Below are positions 47,471 to 58,894 of a stretch of DNA of 64,000 nt, piece after piece. Origin of the DNA: Diphasiastrum complanatum (taxonomy: Eukaryota; Streptophyta; Lycopodiopsida; Lycopodiales; Lycopodiaceae); contig CM055097.1 in NCBI GenBank assembly GCA_029204225.1, forward strand, positions 49,680,600-49,744,599. Reading direction: 5' to 3'. Positions within the stretch are counted from its first letter, which is position 1. The number at the start of each line of letters is the position of its first letter. A program made the translations under genes and the position numbers. The notes under the pieces were generated by a model. That model saw only the letters and a list, made by a program, of their open reading frames with translations, ran no database searches and was not told the DNA's origin.

Positions 47471-49559
47471 ATCTTATAGGGAATATACGTAAATTTTGAA
47501 AGTACCATAATTGTTTCGACTTTGTCAAAATCTGTCTGTTATTGTTTGAAACGAAATTGGCTTGCGAAATGAAACTGAGATGTCATCAGTCGATTTACTA
47601 GGTCACAATTCACAAATTAGCCTTTATGATGCTACAATTATTGATCTAGCAAATGCACTATTGCAAAGGATTGAGCAGTACGCTTTTGTGCAAGGTAAGC
47701 ATATTGGAACTAGGATGGGGTCACCGTTTTTATGGATAGGATGTATGATGTAAAACTGTAAAACTTTTGGTTTTTTCAACCAGGTCACCACTGATATTGA
47801 AAGCAGTTCATCCATTCTTTTACAATATGTGTCATGTGTCAGATAACATCATAGCTTGAGCTTAGTTAACAAATAATGTTCAAAGGTGTGAAATCTTCCA
47901 AGTTTCAATCAATAGAGTACTTGTGGCACAACCTCTTTAGGTTCCATACAAAGTATTTGAAGAAAAGTATCCTAGGCTGAATGGGAAGACTAATAGCATA
48001 GGTCAATAATCAATAACTAGTGTAAGGTTTCTTTTTGTTAGCAAAGTAAGGATAAATATCATAAGGCTGCTTAATGAGATAGTAGGGCTTCAATGTTGAA
48101 TCATACCATCATAGTGTCTCGCGGGCGGTTCGGCGGCCCCTCTTACAATGAGGTGTTTGACACTCAATCAAGACAATATTAATTGAAATCCCATGGCGAT
48201 ATGCACTAGAATGGTGTATGGACTAATGGTTATGTCATATTGGGATGGGATAGTGTGGGGTCATGGCCGCATTAACCGCAGACAAGGGTGAACTTGCTTT
48301 GCATCTTTGACGTCTCGGCGCAACCCGATTGGTGTGACTGACATCGGGGGCCATCGCGCAATGGGTGGTCCGATGTCAGCTTAGAGCTGACTAGGAGCAG
48401 CTCATGAGGGCACTCGTACCCCACGTTAAGCCTATGCACCTTTTGTGTACGACACTAGCCTTGTCGCGTTGGAGGATACGTTCCCAACGTGGCGGCAGAG
48501 CCACCAGGAGATTACGTGGATGCTCCATGACACAAGTCTGAGCTACCAACCACCAGTCCTCTTGGAATGCCATGAGAAGTATGGAGAGCTTTTGCTTTGG
48601 CGACATTGGGATAGGGCCACTGACGTCGGGAATCACACCCTTGACGCGTCTTCGGTTCGCATGGTGCCTGGGTTAGTGGACCTCGAACAATGATTCCCCA
48701 CCCATTCCAGAGGGCGCCACGTCTTGAATGTGGAGGCGGACAGCGAAGGAGCAAAATTCACAAAACCACAAGTATAGGAGCAAAATTCAGTGTAACTAAC
48801 TAGTACTTGGGGGTGTAAATCAGTTACTGAGTTCCCAAGTACATAGGAATACTCCCTAATTAGTTGTTGATAACTCTCCCCTTTTGGATATAAACATCGC
48901 TCCAATGTTCAACAACACAATAAATTTGAACTAGATATTGAGAAAATGCATACGATGAAGAAGATGACGCAAAATGGAAAAGGAAGTTAGAAAACTATTG
49001 TAGGATGGCCATTGAAGGTTCATGTGGACACTCCAACAAGCTATGTAGATGGACCAAAAAATGCCTCTTGACATCATGAATGAACCCGCATGGCTAATCA
49101 ATGGCATAGCAAATAGATGCCAAGCTAAGCAGTAGACCATGAAAGTCATAGAAAACTAGAAGTATATCCTTAGTGCTACTATCTATATCATGCGGCATGC
49201 CATGATAGAGCTAAAACAATTGAGAGGCTAAGATCCAAATTTTCCCCAATTGGAAGTCCTTTGTTTCTGGGTGTGTTCCTGGATGTTGCCCTCTTGATCC
49301 ACCATGCAACATCTTAGAATTCCATAAAGATTGATGGTTGTCTCTCCACTCATCCATTAGCTCTCGATCCACGAGCTAGCCTCTTATCTGGATTCCTTCA
49401 TCTTTGAGCATGATCCCAAAAGTAAAAGCACATATGTCCCATAGCACAAATTCTCACTTTGAGCATTGCTAAATTAGCTTTCATACCTGCACCATAGCTT
49501 ACAATTCTCTTGGAACTGCTTCTTCAAGAATGAATCCTCTCTCAAGGGTTTAGGGTAAT
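47471..49559. other. Presumed intron; GC-richer island at 48.1-48.8 kb
   Basis: No coding region recognised. From about 48118 to 48780 the sequence is notably GC- and CpG-richer, with decayed repeats such as gactgacatcggg and actgacgtcggg, probably an old element. An LTR-like tail (ggatataaacatcgctcc) is near 48895. Confidence 0.35.
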
Positions 49560-49629
49560 TATCGCACTATCATGATTGGACATGTTCTCGCGAAGTGATA
49601 CGGCACCATCCTCCAGTCTGCAGTTAGCT

Positions 49630-51774
49630 CAAAGGCAGAGTCTAGGCGATTACATGCTTTGGGTCAGGCAGGGTTCCGCGCTCATTATTCCACTACAGAT
49701 CACATTTTCACACTTCAAGCCTCATTGAGGAAGCTAGACACAGGAGAGAAAATGTTTACTGTTGTTTTGTGGACTTCAAGAAAGCCTTTGATTCTGTCCC
49801 ACGCTCCTTACTTATCCAGAGACTCCGAGACTTGAGTTTCTCTACAGATATTATTCTAGTCGTCATGGCTCTCTATGAGAGGGTTTTGGGTTGCTTTCGT
49901 CATGGTAGCGACATTTCTGAGCAGATCTGGAGTACTATTGGGGTTAAGCAGGGATGCTCTCTCTCACCAGTTCTCTTTGGATTATATATTGACGAGCTAG
50001 AGCAGGTCATCTCTCAGTGTGGTGGGGACGGTTGTCGGCTTGGAGATATCCTGATTGCCATCCTTCTCTATGCAGATGATGTGGTACTAGTCTCACGTAC
50101 CATAGAGGGATTACAGAGACAGTTGGATTGTTTACACACCTCTTGTACTCAGTGGGGTTTAGGGGTGAACCTCTCGAAGACCAAAGTTATGGTCTTCAAT
50201 ACCTCTCGGGCTTTCATGCAGCGCCAGGAGCTTACCCTCAATGGACAATCCCTAGAGGTGGTCTCTTCGTACACTTATCTGGGTGTGCTCTTCTCTGGTC
50301 CTACCTTCAGTATGAGACAGGCGGCTACTTCTAGACTTGGGAAGGGACACTCTTCCCTAGTCTAGCTGGAGAGATTTTGCTTCCGTAAGTCTATTCGGGA
50401 TGCCCCAAATAAGTGCAGACTGTTTGACACCATCGTCACCCCTTCAGCCTTGTATGCGGCAGAGATATGGTGTACAAGGCTATCATCTTCACACTAGTCC
50501 AACATTTCATGCTTACAGACCACCATGTTAGCTCGCATGATCCAAGCGAAGCCCTCGGTTCCACATGAGATCATCCTTGCGGAGTTTGCCACCCCCCCGA
50601 TTCAGATTGAGGCAGCCTTCCAACTTATCACATACATCCACCGAGCCCAGACACTTCCTGGTACAGAGCAGAGATATACGCAGCTTGCACTCATGTCCTC
50701 TCATCACCTTCAGACTCAGGGATACCGGCTATCATGGTTCTCTCAGGCATCACACTTCCTCATGGAAGCATTTGGTATTACTATCACTGATCTCCCATTG
50801 GGTACACACCAGTACATTAGACGTTTTTTATACAGAGCATATCTCGACCGTACTTGGCGACACCAGCTGGGGGTTAAGCTTGATTATAACGGACTCACTT
50901 TCTGGAGCATGATGCCACTGGTCTTCCAGTTTTACCTCGCTATTTGTCCTCTAGGCTATCACGTTTCACTTTGGGACAGTTCAGAGTCTCCTCACATCAG
51001 TTGGCGATTGAGATAGGCAGATTCCAGGGTACACCTCGAGAGGAGAGACTATGCTTGCTATGTCCCTTACATGAGATAGAGTCCGAGGAGCATTTCATCT
51101 TCAGATGCCCCAGATATTATGAGATTAGAGGCAGATATCACTGCCTATTCCGTGACATGCCTACTACACTCAGAGCACTGATTGGGTATGAGGACTCTTG
51201 CTGTGTTGCACTTATGAGGACTTAGAGCACTGATTGGGTATGAGGACTCTCGCTGTGTTGCACTTATGCTACGAGAGATGGTCTTGTTGCACCAGGATAT
51301 GTACTAGTCAACTAACCAGCCACATCCTAGCTCTCAGGCTCACATTACGTCTTTCTTCACCACCCAGGAGAAGGACACGGTCTGATGACGATGACAACGA
51401 CATGCCACCTCACCGATGTCAGAGACAGTGTATTACTCATAGTCATGCAGCAGTTCGCACTTCCCGCCCTATTACGAGAGCACACAGTTTTCACCCTCCT
51501 AGGCGACGTCAGCGACGGTTCATATTACCTCCTGTTATAGCTCGTATCACATCTTTTTTCAGCAGCAGCACTACATGATATTACTCTACTCCTGGCAGCT
51601 AGCTATGCATGGACTGTTGGCAGCTTGTCGTCTGAAGTTTACAATCATATTACTCATTTCCCCTTTATGCATATTTTCTTGGAGATGTTTATATACGCTC
51701 CCATGGTTTCACATACTTGACATGTACTCCTTTTGGTCTTATATGCCTTTTGGCATGGAAAAGACATTAATAAA

Positions 51775-51778
<4 letters not shown>
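49630..51778 (+). pseudogene. LINE with YADD reverse transcriptase, broken
   Basis: A non-LTR element of a different family from the two REL-type copies. Translation shows LGQAGFRAHYSTTDHIFTLQ, FVDFKKAFDSVPRSLL (motif A), VKQGCSLSPVLFGLYIDELE, LLYADDVVLVS (YADD, motif C) and YTYLGVLFSG, then a long C-terminal region ending in a zinc-knuckle-like CLLC...EHFIFRCPRYYEIRG. The N-terminal endonuclease is missing (5' truncation). Breaks are a frame change near 49740, stops at 50363-50365 and near 50495, and a frameshift near 50950. An aataaa lies at 51766, and a (TC)n tract forms the 3' tail. Confidence 0.92.
51170..51270 (+). repeat. Tandem duplication inside the LINE 3' region
   Basis: The block agagcactgattgggtatga to cacttatg occurs twice in tandem with one substitution (cttgctg and ctcgctg), about 52 bp apart. 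Confidence 0.93.

Positions 51779-51852
<74 letters not shown>
51779..51852. repeat. (TC)n microsatellite, 74 bp, at the LINE 3' end
   Basis: A perfect TC run seven bases after the aataaa signal, in the place of a poly(A) tail. Confidence 0.97.
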
Positions 51853-51854
<2 letters not shown>

Positions 51855-53215
51855 CATATATAACGGCATGTGTGAGATTGTAAATATTTATGTACTACAT
51901 ATTTGTTGAAGGTACATATAGGCGTGTCCTATAAAAAAATCACACTACCCATTGTCCCAATAGCACCAAACATAACCACAAGGCACACAAATTTAACTTT
52001 GTCACGTCCCATGTGCAAGGCACAAATATTTCTACATCAAATTCCATACATTTGTTGTAGACCAACATGCTGACCTATAAGTTGTTGGGCTGGTTTGGTG
52101 CAAAAACCAGATGGAGGTGAAGCTAATAGCAAGCCCCAACAGCCCGCTCAAAGTCATAACTGCCCAAAAAACCGGAAGCTTGACAACTGGCCTGCAATAA
52201 GTCAAATTGATAACTTGTTAAGCTATAAAATTACCAGGCGTATGCATGCATCCTATGTCAGAAAGTATCGAGCTGCAAAATTTATATGAACTAACACAAT
52301 GAATATAAACAACTTTCTTAGAAATCATCTCAATTTGGAGTTTCTGAATTGTAAAAATTGATTGTGGACAAAATTGAGGACACTCCCCCATAGTTCCTTG
52401 GCCCTTCAGGGCATGTATAGAATGTTTTTTGATGTTATTTAAACAAATCTAAACATTTTCAGGACAACAAATTGAAATCGTAGAACATCATATTTGCAAG
52501 AAATAAGGAGTCAGTGACAAATGCTTTTAGAAAACACAGTTTCAAATATAGATGAATACAAAATGAAAATACATGTTAATGCTTAAAATAGAAATAACAT
52601 AGGTACTAAGAAGTCATGCAACAACATGAACCATCTGACATATATATAAACTAAACATTTTGAGAATCATGAACAAAAATTCACCGAACCCTAAACCCTA
52701 AACCTTAACATAAAAAACTACTGAACATTCTACTTTAAGCACAAGCTCCAACATAGAGAAATCCAAAGACATCTATGTGATTCAGCATAAAATGATAGTT
52801 CGGCACCGGCCATACAACATAGTTAAAAAGATCATATCTGAATCTCTGATACAAAAGCTATGCCATATCACAATACAGTGGCCTGATCTAGGCTGGACAT
52901 ATGTACAAGATTTATCTACACAGTGCAATTACATAACCTACAAATCTAGGTCCCCCACTTTCTATCATTATCACTTGAATAAAATGCAAAGCCCTCTCTA
53001 GTTATGCATATGTTATATCGGATCCTTGGACATTTTATTCCACTTCTAAGCCAATCAATCACCTAAGGGCTCCATACATTTTTAGTGAAAGGATTGGGGC
53101 TTTCTAGAATAACTTGCAGGCCGGTGTTTCATCATTTGGGTCCAGCCTTGTCCTAATTGATAAATTTTAAAATTTTTCACTTTGGCCCTCGAGTATAAGT
53201 TGCTAGTGAGACAAA
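51853..53215. other. Presumed intron, no gene recognised
   Basis: AT-rich. The only notable item is a short telomere-like run at 52689. Confidence 0.4.
52689..52708. repeat. Short interstitial telomere-like repeat
   Basis: Two perfect CCCTAAA units plus a decayed third, the plant telomere motif. Two units can occur by chance or as a telo-box. Confidence 0.7.
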
Positions 53216-53359
53216 GTTCATAACCAACTATAATCTGTTATGAGAGATCCTACAAGGAACACAGATGAGTCACGTAAAATGAACTTAACATTTCATTGTA
53301 AGTGACTCATCTGTGGTCCTTGTAGGGATCTCTCATAACAGATTATAGTTCGTTCATAA
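53216..53359. mobile_element. Fold-back MITE with 8-bp TSD
   Basis: The element at 53224-53351 is almost entirely inverted repeat: 53228-53283 pairs with 53292-53349 around an 8-bp loop, with very few mismatches (core ctgttatgagagatc). Both sides carry the identical 8 bp gttcataa (53216-53223, 53352-53359). An 8-bp duplication is the size made by hAT transposases. There is no coding capacity. The near-perfect stem suggests recent origin. Confidence 0.9.
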
Positions 53360-54839
53360 TCTTAGTTTGAGTTTGCTTTGTGATCATCTATTACTGCCTT
53401 TTTAACTTTGGGATGCCATGTCCATGGATTGTGCTCATAACTTGGTATCTGTGCATTTTTGGGGGCTCATGGAGACTTCAATTTTTTTAATGGTTGACCC
53501 ATATTCTTCTCCAACAGTGATTGCTAATTGGGATCCATCTCTAATACTAATGCAATTTCTATCACCTGATTCTTCAAGAGTTTTGCTCACTAGCAATTGC
53601 TGTTCAGCAGCACATTTTCTTTATTACAAACTTTCTCCTCCAGCAATTGCTACAATGGTGGCATTTTTGAAGACGATCTATCTTCTGCGGGTTCACAACA
53701 TCAGCAACTGGCTATCTAGAGTCTGTTCCTTGCAGTATTCTACCTTCTTAAAGCTACTTTATATAGGTATATTTCTTTCTATGCACTATGTTTATCAACA
53801 ATTTGTTTTGCAGAGCGAATCTTGCCAACTATCCACCCTCTTGCCAATTCATTGGCTAGCAATTAAATATTTGGAGGATTCACATGGGTGAGAGCTCATC
53901 TCTTAGCTTCTTCAGCCAACAATCAACTACACCATCAGCAATGGAATTTTTGCTTCTTTTTCGGTTGGATAGCTCTTTGCCTTACACATGCAGCTTTGAT
54001 TACTTGTTGGGATTTGTTTATACCTTTTGCAGGCTACCACTGAAGTCGGAGTGGAATTCAACACTTCCTCAAATGCTTTTCAGTTTAGAGATATAATTTT
54101 ACAGCTAAATTTGGCTATCACTGAGTGCTCAAAACCACTTGCTCCACCATCAGTTTACTACATATATACTACCAACATCATGCCAACCACACGAGCTTCT
54201 ACTAGTTCTGACAACAAGGATCTGAGAGCCTTTGCGGTTAATGTCAAAGCTCTACAGTAGGACTAGGATCACTCAATCCGATGACTTACTTCAAACATGC
54301 TATGATTGTAGGTTGGTATACATATTTCAAAAAAGGTTTTTTGAAACTTCTTTGGAAAAGCACACTTGTTCAGTTATTTTCATTCTTTTGCAAATTAGAA
54401 TTTAGTCCCTTCCAAATTGGGAGAGCATTGGCCATTCTCTTGCGGCTTGCGTCATACCTCTTGTTGTTGCAGCCTTGCTGTGTCTTCCTCACAAGCTCTC
54501 CATCACTAGAACAGCGTTGCCCTGATAATTTTATGATTTAATCAATGAGCACTATAGTCCTTACCATCTCGATTCTAGTTACTAGTATTTATGGATCACA
54601 AAATCTTAATTTTTTTACTATGTATAAAGCATGGATTGGGCGGTTCTATGTGACGTTCTCGACTTGATTAATTGGAATTTTAGAGTGATACTTGTCACAA
54701 CTGTTGTGAGCAATTCAGTGCAATATTAACTATAGAGGGGGATGTGGCTACACACCATCGAACAGGTGTTCGTAGATGGAGATGCTTGCATTGCGGTGGG
54801 GTCTTCACATGATTGCTCACTAGGATCAAGGCTCACTTG
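53360..54839. other. Presumed intron, no gene recognised
   Basis: Open frames such as 53418-53891 (plus) have no recognisable domain or convincing composition. Confidence 0.35.
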
Positions 54840-55660
54840 TTGCGGCTCAGAGGGCCAATAGGCGGACATTGAGCATATCTGCTTGCTCCAAGATTTTTGA
54901 TGAGGTGCAAAGGCTGATGGACATGTACGGGCTTGCTGGTACATCCACATACCAGCCAGTGAGACTAGCACAGAGTTTTGGTCAGGGACTAGTAGTAAGG
55001 GCAGCTGCAAGATCACAGGCAAGGCCTAGTACAGGTGCAAGGTGTAGCACGGGCAGGGCATGGTTTAGGTGCAATTCATGGTCCAGGCAAGGCCACTCCA
55101 GTTTCATCTGCAGCAGCAAGGCCTAGTTCAGGTCCACGAGTATCACAAGAGCATGTTGGATCAGTGGCAGCAGGACCACCCCTCGTCGTCATCAACAACA
55201 GATGCACCACATGGTTCAACAGATCCTACCAAAGAGGGCTACACACCTCCAACACCTGACGTTGCACGGTCAGACACACCCACAGCTCACCCATCCGCCG
55301 CATCCTCAGGGCATGCTAGACCAGAAGCAGCCTATGTACAGTAGAGAGGGGTTAGGCCCAGGCAGCAGACTCTGAATTGTTGTGGATGGCAGAGAGAGTA
55401 GCATGCTTGATGCACCCAACCAGTTGGTCAGTTCTTTATAAGTGTGGCATCCCTTTTGTCGTTGCTGACACTTGGGTATCCAAAGAGCTCTGTGAGCAGA
55501 TTGCAACAGTGGATGGTACATGGAGGCCTCCCAGGCGAGAGGCACTGCGAGGCAGGATGCTCCGCCAGGAGGAGGAGATCATCACGCGGGAGCTGAGTTC
55601 CATTCTCTCAGCATGGCAGAACTCCTTCGTGAGAGCCTACTTTTGCGCTCCTTCGTGATC
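54840..55660 (+). pseudogene. hAT transposase fragment (DUF659-like region)
   Basis: From about 55390 the plus strand reads VACLMHPTSWSVLYKCGIPF, then WVSKELCEQIATVDGTWRPP, RREALRGRMLRQEEEII and LSSILSAWQ. This matches the DUF659 region of plant hAT transposase-like proteins, where CGIPF, a P-P-S/R-x-x-L-R block and a terminal Trp recur. Upstream DNA from about 54840 is Gln/Gly/Ala-coding and could be the linker after a BED finger, which I did not find. The catalytic and dimerisation domains are absent. Recognition is by pattern memory. Confidence 0.6.
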
Positions 55661-56488
55661 TCCTCTTACCAACCAGTGATTAGCTTCAACAGCGAACTAC
55701 TTCCAACAATGCGTTAATCATGCTGCCAAAAACAGCTCGTTGGAGTGCTAGAAAATAAATGCTCTGAAAGGTGGATTAGAAGTACGGCCCACCGAAAGAA
55801 AATTTACCCTTGAATCTGTGCTGATTTTTCTTGAAACTGGTGCACTGGATCTGCCAACTGAACGAGCGTTGAGGTTAGATCGGCTTGAAACGGGCGTCTG
55901 TTATAGAATTGAAAATACGGATAGAAAGGATCGTTAAATCGAGGTTTACCAACCTAGGAATCCTCGATGGTCTTCTACAACTCAAAATAGATCAAAATCA
56001 GCAACATGCAATCAACATGCAAGCAAATACATTGACATGCAAGCAACTGTGGAAACATACAAGCAATCTGAAGAATTCTAGAGGCATGCATGCAACATGC
56101 ATGGACTACTACTTGCACATGCAAACGGAAATTGCTAGCAAATTGTAATTCTGTCGACATGCTATGAATAGATCAAAATTTCGAAGTAATCGGATCTGCT
56201 GGCTATGGAGGGCAGCGAGCAAGATGAAGAGGATGCAAGCAGAAATTCGCATGAAACTTCCGTCAGAAACTTGCTACAAAAACTAAAATGATAGTATATG
56301 CTGTAAGGAGCATTCTAACATCATTGATCCTGGAAATTGCTCCTCCAATTGGGTCGATTGGATTACGAATGCTTGTTGTCCATGAATTTCCAGCAAGAAG
56401 AACTGTACATTAGCAAGAATACATAGCTAGCATTAATTAGCAAAAGATTCTACCACAAAACCAAATCACAAGAGCATATGTGAGAAGA

Positions 56489-56564
<76 letters not shown>

Positions 56565-57140
56565 ATAGTGCGCCCATCTAGGAGGAGGAGGTATCATTTA
56601 TAGATTGGAAACAAATGATATGTGATGTACATGGCTTCCAAGTGTCAAAAGTAGGTGAAATAGGTGTCCCACATGCTAAGCATGCACTTTCCCTCTTCAT
56701 GCAATGATTTGCCTTGGTCCACAAGTTTCCTATATATAAGAAAATTCATATAGTTCCAACATATAGTTGGTAGCATGTAAAATTGCCCCCTAGGGTCCCA
56801 TGTACAACTTATGGGCCTACTCAAGGTTTTAAAACCTTTACAATAAATTTTTATAATGTTTACAAACTTGGTAAGCCTATTCAAACTTTGAGAGAATACA
56901 ACGCAAATTAAAATTGCGTGGCGCTAAAATACATGGTGAAATTGATCAAACTTAAACCATAACAGGTCGAGGTTGGATCGGGCTTAATCCTCGGAAGTTT
57001 CAGCACCTAATCTCTGCTCAATGCGTGCTCAAAACGTTGATCGATTTCCTATCCAAAAATCAGCATGCATAGAAAAACAAACGCCTTGAAAGAGGGCGCT
57101 GAAATTTTCTTCTCTGATATCCCAAGAACGGGTGACAAGA
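55661..57140. other. Presumed intron, no gene recognised
   Basis: Contains repeated caacatgca and aagcaa words near 56000-56120 and a CT tract. No coding region recognised. Confidence 0.4.
56491..56562. repeat. (TC)n microsatellite, 72 bp
   Basis: Uninterrupted TC run. Confidence 0.97.
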
Positions 57141-57141
57141 T

Positions 57142-57228
57142 GGCTCTAATACTAGTGTTAGGAACAACATAACCACGAGGAAGGCAAAGCCCATCTGATC
57201 ACACCTCTTTCCAACATGGTATCAGAGC
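57142..57228. mobile_element. Two opposed PBS-like sites around a 61-bp segment
   Basis: TGGTATCAGAGC at 57217-57228 (plus) is a canonical tRNA-Met primer-binding site, preceded by ...ccaaca. At 57142-57155 the complement reads actagtattagagcc, a mutated version facing the other way. The 61 bp between (57156-57216) begins TG and ends CA. It may be two decayed LTR ends side by side. Confidence 0.4.
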
Positions 57229-58068
57229 TATTTTTTGTAGCCTGATAAGCTTCCACATAAACAAGACTCTACTAGCCAATTGAGTAATTGTCTTCTTGTT
57301 ATGTAATTTAGCATCAGATTTTCATACTTAAGTCACTGACAGTTATTCCTATCACCTAGACTAATCTTCCACATAATTCCAAGTTTCTTAAGTGGCATCA
57401 AACATGTTTGGGAGTCTTGTGCTTTGTCTAAGTTACATAGACTACCTTATACTAAATCGATATCCTTGTACTTCAATATCTAATAGATATAGTAAATGGG
57501 AATGAGGAGGAACCTACTAATCCTCAAGATATGCTACAAGCATGGAGTTACTAATACATGGGGAGTCCCAATCCACTGCTGAAGGACTGCATGGCCTCCT
57601 GCTGTCATGCATGTGTCTGCATGGGCCTCATACCTACTGCATGGTATGCATGCATGGCTCTGACTCGTACTATCCTCTGCCCCCGGTGGTTAGCTGCACC
57701 TAGTAGTATTGTTGGGTTGGTACTATTGTAATGTGTCTGTCACAAGAGGGACGAGATCTTGCATATTTGGGAGGCCAGATGGGACTACTTCCACTAACCC
57801 ATCCATGTCGTAGCCCACATGTTGCACCCCTTGTACATTCTAATGAGGGAGCACCCCACCATTGTGTGGACCCCATGTGATGCACATTGCATAGAAATGC
57901 TCATCCACGACCTTTGTGCACTTCCATGGATCAGAGAGGTATAATTTTTTTCAGTTGCTTTACTATCTTCCTTGACGCTTGTTCTATGCTACTAAACCCA
58001 TCTCAGCGGTTACCTAAACTTTCTACTGGATGCTTGTGTTGCAGATCACTTCTCAGGCCATGCACGTG

Positions 58069-58070
<2 letters not shown>
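57229..58070. other. Presumed intron, no gene recognised
   Basis: Repeated tgcatg words near 57560-57660. No coding region. Confidence 0.4.

Positions 58071-58123
<53 letters not shown>
58071..58123. repeat. (AG)n microsatellite, 53 bp
   Basis: Perfect AG run. Confidence 0.97.
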
Positions 58124-58126
<3 letters not shown>

Positions 58127-58243
58127 GATTTTTGGTTTAGTTTGGAATGCTGAAATGGAAATTTATAACATTCAATTTTCAGTCAATTCTAGATCGGTGG
58201 ATCAATAAACCCTAAACTGTGTTGTGGATCACTGATGTGCAAT

Positions 58244-58323
<80 letters not shown>
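58244..58323. repeat. (CT)n microsatellite, 80 bp, one interruption
   Basis: CT run with one A at 58261. Confidence 0.97.
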
Positions 58324-58325
<2 letters not shown>

Positions 58326-58739
58326 GCACAGATAGGCACACATTCCATGAAATTCCTGGAATCCTACTGCAAACCGACAAGCCATTCTAAATTTTTATCC
58401 GTGAAAGAATCCTACAGGGATTGACACACCTAAACTGTACCACACTATAACCGAAACACTTGGAAACCTACATAAATGCAATGCACTTGATTAGAGCTTT
58501 AATTTGATACCCATATTGCCCACCAAAAAAAAAAATATCCGTTTCTGATAAACGCTCCTGCATTTCAGAAACGCAGTTCAGAACCGCATGCTAGCGGGCT
58601 ATCAAAATTGGCTATAAAAAAGACTGAAATGACTTATAGCATAATCTTTGCAATTCTCAATAAAGCGATAGCCTACAATCCATCTCCATTTATGCACTAT
58701 CCATATCACAACACAACAAGCATGAACAAAGATACTCAC

Positions 58740-58894
58740 GCATCATAAATGTATTGAGCTTCATTGAAGACAAGAATAAGTCCGAGACCAAGTGGAAGAG
58801 ATAGTGCATTGTTTAGCAACACCATAGAGACATCATTCAATGTGCCTGAATGAGATGCTTGTTTAGCCAAATCCATCACCTTCCTTAGTGTCAA
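58740..58894 (-). CDS. GONST1: GONST1-like GDP-mannose transporter, middle exon
   Basis: A 155-bp minus-strand exon bounded by a good acceptor (tttgtccctacag) and a consensus donor (GTGAGT). It reads LTLRKVMDLAKQASHSGTLN, DVSMVLLNNALSLPLGLGL, then ILVFNEAQYIYDA. LLNNALSLP is the plant form of the FYNN...SLP nucleotide-sugar recognition motif of GDP-mannose transporters in the NST/DMT superfamily. The protein would import GDP-mannose (and perhaps other GDP-sugars) into the Golgi lumen for glycan or glycosphingolipid synthesis. It ends in phase 2 and is phase-compatible with the exon at 45708-45805. The exon normally between them (one or two helices) was not found, and upstream exons were not found before the window's end. 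Confidence 0.85.

Noticed and set aside
48118-48780. Ribosomal RNA or organelle insert
   Set aside because: GC-rich, but no conserved rRNA blocks or organelle genes could be recognised.
52689-52708. Relic telomere fusion
   Set aside because: Only two perfect CCCTAAA units are present, too few to infer a former chromosome end.
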